Positions 54,101 through 64,000 of a stretch of DNA of 64,000 nt are shown piece after piece. How positions within the stretch are numbered: the stretch's first letter is position 1; each line of letters starts with the position of its first letter. Under the pieces are notes generated by a model. It saw only the letters and a list, made by a program, of their open reading frames with translations, ran no database searches and was not told the origin of the DNA. Both the position numbers and the translations under genes were made by a program. Origin of the DNA: Hyperoodon ampullatus (lineage: Eukaryota > Chordata > Mammalia > Artiodactyla > Ziphiidae); contig CATKHW010000008.1 in the NCBI GenBank assembly GCA_949752795.1, forward strand, positions 3,720,001 through 3,784,000. The letters run 5' to 3'.

Positions 54101-57100
54101 CTGTGATCTTTTTCACCACAATGATCCATGAATATTTCATCACAGTGCTCTGTGTCCCTTGTCATCAAAATGTTCCATGCCTTTGTCAGCACAATGCTCC
54201 ATGACACTTGTCATCAAAATGCTCCATGTGATTGTCAGCACAATGCTCCATGACCCATGTCATCACAAAGCGCCACGCGCCTGTCATCACAATACTGCAC
54301 ATCCTTATCATTGCTATGCTCCATAACATTTTTCATCAAAATGCTCCATGCACTTCTCATCAAAATGCTCTCTCACCACATATATCACAATGTTACATCA
54401 CTAGTCATCACAATACTCCCTCACCCCTGTCATCACAGTGTTCCATGACCCCTGTCATCACAGTGCTACATGCCCTTATCATCACAATGCTCCATGAACC
54501 CTGACATCACAATGTTCCATAACCCCTGTCACAAAATGCTCCATGACCCATTTCATCACAATGCTTCATGACCCCTGACATCACAATGTTCCATAACCAC
54601 TGTAATCAAAATATTCCATGACCCTTTTCATCAACTTGCTCCATGACCCTGTCATCACAATGCTCCCTGTCCTTCTCATCTCAATGCACCATGCCCTTGT
54701 CGTCAAAATGCCCCATGACCTTTGTCATCACAAAGCTCCATGCCATTGTCATCACAATGCTCCAAGACCTCTGTAATCACAATGCTCCATGCCACTTTTC
54801 ATCTCAATGCTCCATGAAGCCTGTCATCACAATGCACCATGCCCATTATCATAATGATTCATGCTATTGTCATCAAAATGAAATTAAAAAGCTCCATGAC
54901 CTCTTTCATCACAATGCTCCAAACCCTTCTGATCACAATGTTCCATAACACTTGTCATTACAATACCCCATGACGCTCGTCATCACAATTATGCAAGGTC
55001 GTCTCATCACAATGCTCCATGACCTTTGTCACCACGATGCTCAATACACATGTCATCACAATGCTCCCTGACACTTGTCATCAGTATGCTCCTTGAACAC
55101 TGTCATGACAAGGATCCATGCCTATTTCATCAAAATGATCCATTCCCTTTTCATCACAATGCTCCAAGACCCCTGTAATCACAATGCTCTGTGACTTCAG
55201 TCATCACAAACCTTCATGACATTTGTCATCACAATGGTCCATGACCTCGTCACACAAATCTCTGTGACCTTTGTCACCACAATGTTCCATGAAATTTTAA
55301 TCCCAATGCTCTCTGATCCATGTCTTCACAAAGCTCCTTGGCTTTGTCAGCACAATGCTCCGTGACCCTTGTCATCACAATGCTCGATGCGCGTGTCAGC
55401 ACAATGCTCCATAACCCATGTCATCACAATGCGCCATGCACTTGTCATCACAATGCTCCACATCCTTGTCATCAAAATGCTCCATGCACTTGTCATCACA
55501 ATGCTCCATGAAACCTGTCATCACAATGCTCCGTGACTCCAGTCATCACAATGTTTCAAGACTTTGTCATCACAATGGTCCATGCCCTCATCATCACAAG
55601 TCTCTGTGAAATTTGTCACCACAATGCTCCATGAACTTTTCATCACAATGCTCTGTGACCCTTGGCATCACAATGCTCCATGCCATTGTCAGCACAATGT
55701 TCCATGACACTTGTCATCACAATGCTCCATGAGCTTGTCAGCACAATGCTCCATGACCGATGTGATCACAGTGGGCCAAGCGATGTCAACACAATGCTCC
55801 ACATCCTTGTCATCAGAATGCTCCATAAACATTGTCATCACAGTGCTCCATGCACTTCTCATGAAAATGCTCTCTCACCACTGATATCACAATGTTCCAT
55901 CACTAGTCATCACAATACTCCCTCACCGCTGTCATTACAATGTTCCATGACCCCTGTCATCACAATGCTACATGCCCTTATCTTCACAATGCTCCATGAC
56001 ACCTGACATCACAATGTTCCATAACCCCTGTTATCAAAATGCTCCATGACCCTTTTCATCCCAAAGCTCCATGACCACTGACATCACAATGTTCTATAAC
56101 CCCTGTCATCAAAATATTCCATGACACTTTTCATCAAATTGCTCCATGACGCTGTCATCACAATGCTCCCTGCCCTTCTCATCACAATGCACCACGCCTT
56201 TGTCATCAAAATGCCCCATGACCTTTGTCATCACAAAGCTCCATTACCCCTGTCATAACAATGATCCATGACCCCTGCCATCACAAGGTTCCGCGGCCTT
56301 GTCATCACAAGCCTCCATGACCCTTGTCATCACAATGCTCCAAGACCCCTGTAATCAAAATGCTCCATGCACTTGTCATCACAAAGCTCCATGAGGCATG
56401 TCATCTGAATGCTCCATGGCCTTCTCATCACAATGCTCCATGCCCTTGCCATCACAATGCTCCAACAGCCCTGTAATCACAATGCTCTATGCCCCTTTTA
56501 ATCTCAATGCTCCATGAAACCTGTCATCACAATGCACCGTGTCCATCATCATAATATTTCATGCTATTGTCATCACAATGAAATCAAACTGCTCAATGAG
56601 CTCTGTCATCACAATGCACCAAACCCTTCTGATCACAATGTTCCATAACAAATTTCATCACAATGCCCCATGAGGCTGGTCATCACAATTATCCATGGAC
56701 TTCTCATCACAATGCTCCATGATCTTTGTCATCACAATGCTCAATACACTTATCATCACAATGCTCCCGGACACTTATCATCAGTATGCTCCTTGAACAG
56801 TGTCATGACAAGGCTCCATGCAATTTTCATCACAATGATCCATTCCCTTTTCATCACAATGCTCCAAGAACCCTGTAATCACAATGCTCCATGTCCTTGT
56901 CATCACAAAGCTCCATGACGCATGTCATCAGAATGCTCCATTGCCTTCTCATCACAATGATCCGTGCGCTTGTCATCACAATGCTTCAAAACACCTATAA
57001 TCACAATGCTCCATGCACCTTTTCAACAGAATGCTCCATGACCCTTTTCATCAAAATGCTCCATGACCCCTGAACATCACAATGTTCCATAACCCCTGTC

Positions 57101-59720
57101 ATCAAAATGTTCCATGACACTTTTCATCAATTTTGCTCCATGACCCTGACATCACAATGCTCCCTGCCCTTCTCATCACAATGCACCAAGACCTTGTCAT
57201 CAAAATGCTCCATGACATTTGTCATCACAAAGCTCCATGACCCTTGGCATCACAATGCTCCATGCCATTTCATCACAATGCTACATGAAACCTCTCATCA
57301 CATTACTCCATGCCCTTGTCAGCACAATGCTCCATGACGCTTGTCATCACAATGCTCGATACTCTTCTCATCACAATGCTCCTTGCCCTTGTCATTACAA
57401 TCCTCCATGACAATGTAAGACAGTGTTCCATGTCCTAGTCATCACAATGTTCAATGCCGAAACTCATCACAATAATCCATGAAATTTTCAGACCAACGTT
57501 CCATGCCCTTGTCATCACAATGCTCCATTACCCCTGTCATAACAATGCTCCAAGACACATGCCATCACAATGATCCACCGCCTTGTCATTCAAGGCTCCA
57601 TGATCCTTGTCATCACAGTGCTCCAAGACCTCTGTAATCACAATGCTCCATGCCCTTTCTGTCACAATGATTCATGACGCATGTCATCAGAATGCTCCAT
57701 GGCCTTCTCTTTACAATGCTCCATTCCCTTGTCATCACAGTGCTCCAAGACCCCTGTAATCACAATTCTACATGGCCCTTGTCAATACAGTGCTCCATGA
57801 CGCTCGTCATCACAATTATCGGTGATCTTCTCATCACAATGCTCCACGGTCTTGCCATCACAATGCTCCATGCCCTGGTCATCACAATGCTCCATGTCCC
57901 ATGTCATCACAATTCTCCACGTCATTGTCATCAAAATGCTCCATGACACTTCTTATCAAAATGTTACATGATCTTTTCATCACAATTCTCCATGCACTTG
58001 TCATCGCAATGCTCTATGACCACGTCATAGCAAGCTCCATGCGTTTGTCATTACAATGCTTCACGACGTTGTCATCAAATTTCTCAATGGCCCTTGTCAT
58101 CACAATGCTCCATGCACTTGTCATCACAATGCTCCATGACGCTTGTCATCACAATGTCCCAAGCCCTTGTCATCAAAATGCTCCATTACCTTTGTCATCA
58201 CAATCCTCCATGACACTTGTTATCACAATGCTCCATGACATTTTCATCACAATGGACAATGACATATGTCATCACAATGATCCCTGACACCTCTCTTCAC
58301 AATACTACATGACCTTGTCATCACAATGTTCCATGCCCTTGTCATCACAATGCGCCATGCCCAATGTCATCACAAGAATCCATGAAACTTGTCAGACCAA
58401 TGTTCCATGCTCCTGTCATCGCAATGCTCCATGCCCTTGTCATCACAATGCTCCATGACCCCTGTCATCACAATGCTCCGTGACACCAGTCATCACAATG
58501 CTTCATGACCTTTGTCATCACAATGGTCCATGCCCTCGTCACCCAAGGCTCTGTGACCTTTGTCACCACAATGCTCCATGTCCTTGTCATCACAAAGCTC
58601 CATGACGCATGTCATCAGAATGCTCCTTTGCCTTCTCATCAAAATGCTCCTTGCCCTTGTCATCACAGTTTTTAAAACCCCTTTAATCACAATGCTCCAT
58701 GCACCTTTTCATCAGAATGCTCCATGACCCTTTTCATCAAAATGCTCCATGTCCCATGACATCACAATGTTCCATAACACCTGTCATCAAAATGTTCCAT
58801 GACAATTTTAATCAATGCTCCATGCCCTACTCATCAAAATGCACCACGACCTTGTCATCAAAATGCTCCATGATCTTTGTCATCACAAAGCTCCCTGACC
58901 CTTGGCATCACAATGCTCCATGCCATTTCATCACAAAGCTACATGAAACCTCTCATCACATTGCTCCATGCCCTTTTCAGCAGAATGCTCCATGACTCTT
59001 GTCATCACAATGCTCGATACTCTTCTCATCACAATGCTCCATGCCCTTGTAATTACAATCCCCCCTGACACATGTATCACAGTGTTCCATGATCTAGTCG
59101 TCACAATGCTCCAAGCCGAATCTCATCACAATAATCCATGAAATTTTCAGACTAATGTTCCATGCCTTTGTCATCACAATGCTCCATTACCCCTGTCATG
59201 ACAATGCTCCATGAACCCTGCCATCACAATGTTCCACGGCCTTGTCATCCAAGGCTCCATGACCCTTGTCTTCACAGTGCTCCAAGACCACTGTAATCAC
59301 ATTGCTCCATGCCCTTGTCATCACAGTGCTCCAAGACCCCTGTAATTACAATTCTACATGCCCCTTGTCATTACAGTGCTCCATGAGCTCGTCATCACAA
59401 TTATCCGTGATCTTCTCATCACAATGCTCCACGGTCTTGCCATCACAATGCTCCATGCCCTGGTCATCAAAATGCTCCATGTCCCATGTCATCACAATTC
59501 TCCACTTCCTTGTCATCACAATGCTCCATGACACTTCTTATCACAATGTTACATGATCTTGTCATCACAATTCTCCATGCAATTGTCATCAAAATGCTCT
59601 ATGACCCCTGTCATAGCAAGCTCCATGCGCTTGTCATCACAATGCTTCACGACGTTGTCAGCAAAATTCTCAATAGCCCTTGTCATCACAATGCTCCATG
59701 CCCTTTTCATCACAATGCTC

Positions 59721-59941
59721 CATGACGCTTGTCATCACAATGTCCCAAGCCCTTGTCATCAAAATGCTCCTTTACCTTTGTCATCACAATCCTCCATGAC
59801 ACTTGGTATCACAATGCTCCATTCCATTGTCATCACAATGGACAATGACATATGTCATCACAATTATCCCTGACACCTGTCTTCACAGTACTCCATGACC
59901 TTGTCATCACAATGTTACATGCCCTTGTCATCACAATGCTG
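59721..59941. repeat. 221-bp tandem duplication, copy 1
   Basis: Nine monomers starting CATGACGCTTGTCATCAC, repeated with very few differences in the next 221 bp. Both copies share the private variants CACAATTATCCCTGACACC and CTTCACAGTACTCC, so the duplication is recent. Confidence 0.88.
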
Positions 59942-60162
59942 CATGACGCTTGTCATCACAATGCCCCAAGCCCTTGTCATCAAAATGCTCCATTACCTTT
60001 GTCATCACAATCCTCCATGACACTTGGTATCACAATGCTCCATTCCATTGTCATCACAATGGACAATGACATATGTCATCACAATTATCCCTGACACCTG
60101 TCTTCACAGTACTCCATGACCTTGTCATCACAATGTTCCATGCCCTTGTCATCACAATGTGC
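59942..60162. repeat. 221-bp tandem duplication, copy 2
   Basis: Second copy. The visible differences include GTCCCAAGCC versus GCCCCAAGCC, TCCTTTACC versus TCCATTACC, and GTTACATGCC versus GTTCCATGCC near the end. Confidence 0.88.
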
Positions 60163-61000
60163 CATGCCCACTGTCATCACAATAATCCATGTAACTAGTC
60201 AGACCAATGTTCCATGCCCCTGTCATCACAATGCTCCATGCCCCTGTCATCACAAAGATCCATGACACATGTCATCAGAATGCTCCATGGCCTTCTCTTC
60301 ACAGTTCTCCATGACACCAGTCATCACAATGCTCCATGCCCCTTGTCATTACAGTGATCCATGACGCTCTTCATCATAATTATCCATTGTCTTTTCATCA
60401 CAATGCTCCACGGTCTTGCCATCACAATTCTCCATGCCCTGTTCATCTCAGTGCTCCATGTCCCAAGTGTTTGCAATTCTCCACGTCCCTGTCATCACAA
60501 TTCTTCGTGACACTTCTCATCACAATGTTACATGATCTTGTCATCACAATTCTCCATGCACTTGTCATCGCAATGCTCTATGACCACTGTCATAGCAAGC
60601 TCCATGCGCTTGTCATCACAATGCTTCATGACGTTGTCATCAAAATTCTCAATGGCCCTTGTCATCACAATTCTCCATGCCCTTGTCATCACAATGCTCC
60701 ATGACCCTTGTCATCACAATGTTCCAAGCCCTTGTCATCACAATGCTCCATGACGCTTCTCATCACAATGTCCCAAGCCCTTGTCATCAAAATGCTCCTT
60801 TACCTTTGTCATCACAATCCTCCATGACACTTGGTATCACAATGTTCCATGCCATTGTCATCACAATGGACAATGACATGTCATCACAGTGCTACCTGAC
60901 ACCTGTCTGCACAATACTCCATGACCTTGTCATGAAAATGCTCCATGCCCTTGTCATCACAATGGTCCAAGACACCTGTAATCACAATGCTCCATGCCAC

Positions 61001-64000
61001 TTTTCATCTCAATGCTACATGAACCGTGTCATCACAATGCACCATGCCCATCATCATAATGCTTCATGCTATTGTCATCACAATGAAATCAATATGCTCC
61101 ATTCCTCTGTCAGCACAATGCTCCAAACACTTGTGATCAAAATGTTCCATAACACTTGTCATCACAACGCCCAATGGTGCTCATCATCACAGTTATCCTT
61201 GGGCTTCTATTCACTGTAATCCATTACCTTTGTCATCACAATGATCAATACACTTGTCATCACAATGCTCCCTGAGACTTGTCATCAGTATGCTCCTTGA
61301 ACCCTGTCATGACAAGGCTCCATGAATTTTTCAACACAAGGATCCTTGCCTTTTTCCTCACAATGCTCCAAGACCCCTGGAATCACAATGCTCCACGCCA
61401 TTGTCATCACAAAGCTTCATGACACATGTCTTCAGAATGCTCCATGCCCTTTTCATCACAATGCTCCATTCCCAAGTCATCAAAATACCCCATGACCCCT
61501 GTCATCACAATACTCCAAGAACATTTTCAGCCCAATGCTCCATGACCTTCTCATCACAATGCCCCATGAACACTGCCATCACAATGCTCCATGACCCCTC
61601 TCATCACAATGCTCCGTGACTCCAGTCATCACAATGCTTCATGACTTTTGTCATCTCAATGGTCCATGCCTTGTCACACAAGGCTCTGTGACATTTGTCA
61701 CCTCAATGCTCCATGAACTTTTCATCACAATACTCTGTGACACTTGTCATCAAAATGCACCATGCCTCTGTCAGCACAGTGCTCCATGACCCATGTCATC
61801 ACAATGCGCCATGCGATTGTCATCACAAATCTCCATGAGGCTTGTCATCACAACGCTTGATGCACTTCTCATCACAATGCTCCATGACCTTGTCATTACA
61901 TTCCTGAATGATCTATGTATCACAGTGTTCCGTGCCCTTTTCATTACAATGCTCCATGCCCTTGTCATCACAATGCTCCATGACCCTTGTCATTACGGTG
62001 CTCCAAACCCTTGTAATCAAAATGCTCCATTACCTTTGTCATCACAATCCTCCATGACTGTTGGAATCACAATGCTCCATGCCATTGTCATCACAATGGA
62101 CAATGACATATGTCATAACTATGTTCGATGACACCTGTCTTCACAATACTCCATGACCTTGTCATCCCAATGCTCCATGCCCTTGTCATCACAAAGAGCC
62201 ATGCCCACTGTCATCACAATTATCCATGAAACTTGTCAGACCAATGCTCCATGCCCCTGTCATCACAATGCTCCATGCCCTTGTAATCACAATGCTCCAT
62301 TGCCCCTCACATCATAATGTTCCTTGACTCCAGTCATCATAATGCTTTATGACCTTTGTCAACACAATGGTCCACCCCTCGTCATCACAATGCTCTGTAA
62401 CACTTGTCATCACAATGCTCCATGCCTTTTTCAGCACAATGCTCCATGACCCTTGTCATCACAATGCTCCACAACCTTGTCATCACAGTTCTCGATAAAC
62501 CTTGTTGTCACAATGCTCCATGCACTTCCCATCAAAATGCTCTCCCATCACTGATATCATAATGTTCCATCACTTGTCATCACAATACTCCCTCACCCAT
62601 GTCATCACAATGTTCCATGACCCCAGTCATCACAATGCTCCATGACCCTTTTCATCACAATGCTCCCTGACCCCTGACATCACAATGTTCCATAACCCCT
62701 GTCATCAAAATGTCCCATGACACTTTTCATCAAATTGCTCCATGACCCTTTCATCACAATGCTCCCTGCCCTTCTCATCACAGTACACCACGCCCTTGTC
62801 ATCAAAACCCTCCATGACCTTTGTCATCACAAAGCTCCATGACCCTTGGCATCACAATGCTCCATGCCATTGTCATCAAAATGCTCCATGAACCCTCTCA
62901 TCACATTGTTACATGTCCTTGTCATCACAGGCTCCATGATGCTTTTCATCACAATGCTCGATGCTCTTCTTAACACAAAGCTCCAAGGCTTGTCATTACA
63001 ATCCTCCATGACCCATGTATCACAGTGTTCCGTGCCCTTGTCATCACAATGCTCCATGCCCCCTCTCATCACAATAATCCATGAAAATTTTCAGACCAAT
63101 GCTCCATGCCCTTGTCATGAAAATGCTCCATTACACCTGTTATAACAATGTTCCATAAAAACTGCCATTACAATGTTCCACAGCCTTCTCATCACAAGGC
63201 TCCATGACCCTTGTCATCACAATACTCCAAGACACCTGTAATCACAATGCTCCATGCCTTTGTCATCACAAAGCTCCATGACGCATGTCATCAAAATGTG
63301 CCTTCACCTTCTCATCACAATGCTCCATGACCTGGTCATCGCAATGCTCCAAGACACCTGTAATCACAATGCTCCATGCCCCTTTTCATCTCAATGCTCC
63401 ATGAACCCTGTCATCACAGTGCACCATGCCCATCATCATAATGCTTCATGCTATTGTCATCAAAATGAAATCAAAATGCTCCATGACCTCTGTCATCACA
63501 ATGCTCTAAAGCCTTGTGATCACAATGTTCCATAACACTTGTCATCACAACGCCCCATGACACTAATCATCACAATTATCCATGGTATTTTATTCACAAT
63601 ACTCCATAACCTTTGTCATCACAATGCTCAATAAACTTGTCATCACAATGCTCCCTGACAATGGTCGTCAATATGCTCCTTGAAACCTGTCATGACAAGG
63701 CTCCATGCATTTTTCATCACAATAATCCTTGCACTTTTCATCACAATACTCCAAGACCCCTGTAATCACAATGCTCCATGCCCTTGTCATCACAATGCTT
63801 AATGAAGCATGTCTTCAAAATGCTCCATTGCCTTCTCATCAACATTCTCCATGCCCTTTTCATCACAATGCTCCATTCCCTTGTCATCAAAATGCTCCAT
63901 GACCCGTGTCATCACAATACTCCATGAATATTTACAGCCCAGTGCTCCATGACCTTCTCTTCACAATGCCCCATGAACCCAGTCATCACTATGCTCCATG
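61001..64000. repeat. 24/25-bp satellite array, right end
   Basis: Continuous monomers to the end of the window, so the array is not bounded here. Irregular blocks begin at 61,065 and 63,447. Around 61,180-61,230 the monomers are unusually degraded (CTTGGGCTTCTATTCACTG). The longest plus-strand open frame (60,659-61,219) overlaps the start of this part and is purely repeat-derived. Confidence 0.93.

Larger units (their letters stand above)
51101..61000. repeat. 24/25-bp satellite array, 51.1-61.0 kb
   Basis: Continuous monomers. The shortened-monomer word recurs at 51,664, 52,962, 58,024, 59,610 and 60,589. The order around 51.5-52.0 kb matches 52.85-53.3 kb (offset 1,298 bp) and 60.4-60.9 kb. 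Irregular blocks begin at 54,860 and 56,560. GCCATTTCATCAC words lie at 57,263 and 58,922. No gene is seen. Confidence 0.94.

Noticed and set aside
60659..61219. Longest open frame (186 codons) as a possible protein gene
   Set aside because: Made of the same periodic residues as all other frames. It ends where a degraded monomer introduces a stop. No promoter, splice or codon signal was recognised.
1..64000. CRISPR array
   Set aside because: Repeats are directly contiguous with no unique spacers of regular length, no leader and no cas genes. The SINE and L1 sequence show the DNA is mammalian.
1..64000. Telomeric repeats
   Set aside because: No TTAGGG or CCCTAA runs were seen.
11918..64000. 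A hidden gene system or toxin/antiviral locus
   Set aside because: Every stretch I examined outside the SINE resolves into satellite monomers. No unique sequence long enough for a gene remains.

Overview
This window looks like non-coding, repeat-only mammalian DNA, most likely from a cetacean (whale, dolphin or porpoise). Two signals support that. First, a minus-strand tRNA-derived SINE at 15,462-15,685 has the structure and sequence I know from the CHR-type SINEs of cetaceans and their relatives. Second, at 5,149-11,917 there is a block of 1.73-1.74 kb tandem units that carry antisense LINE-1 sequence. This fits the 'common cetacean satellite', which the literature describes as an L1-derived repeat about 1.7 kb long. 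I found no credible protein-coding gene, no functional RNA gene and nothing prokaryotic.

Layout: (1) 1-5,148 is a short-period satellite of 24- and 25-bp monomers built on the core GTCATCACAATGCTCCATG. It includes a near-perfect 599-bp tandem duplication (120-718 and 719-1,317). (2) 5,149-11,917 is an island of 3.9 units of the L1-derived satellite. Each unit carries a 74-bp near-perfect palindrome at the end of its L1-like part. (3) 11,918-64,000 is the same 24/25-bp satellite again, interrupted only by the SINE, which has a clean 15-bp target-site duplication.

The 24/25-bp satellite is not uniform. Diverged monomers are arranged in long 'words' that recur in fixed order, which is a higher-order repeat (HOR) structure. 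The clearest case has a period of about 2.86 kb, roughly 117 monomers, with copies starting at 31,139 and 33,997 and a shortened third copy at 36,981. Other words recur across the window: an irregular block containing GAAATCAAAATGCTC (24 intact copies and one truncated), a block with a shortened monomer GTCATAGCAAGCTCC (10 copies), and a block with GCCATTTCATCACAATGCTA (8 copies). Local duplications, an in-register deletion and a word-switch junction suggest ongoing unequal exchange or replication slippage in whole-monomer steps.

The plus strand is poor in G (about 12% of the monomer consensus) and rich in C (about 36%). Stop codons are therefore sparse on that strand, and many 60-190 codon open frames appear. 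They are periodic His/Cys/Pro/Ser-rich shadows of the repeat and should not be annotated as genes. All statements come from reading the sequence by eye; no alignment or database search was run.
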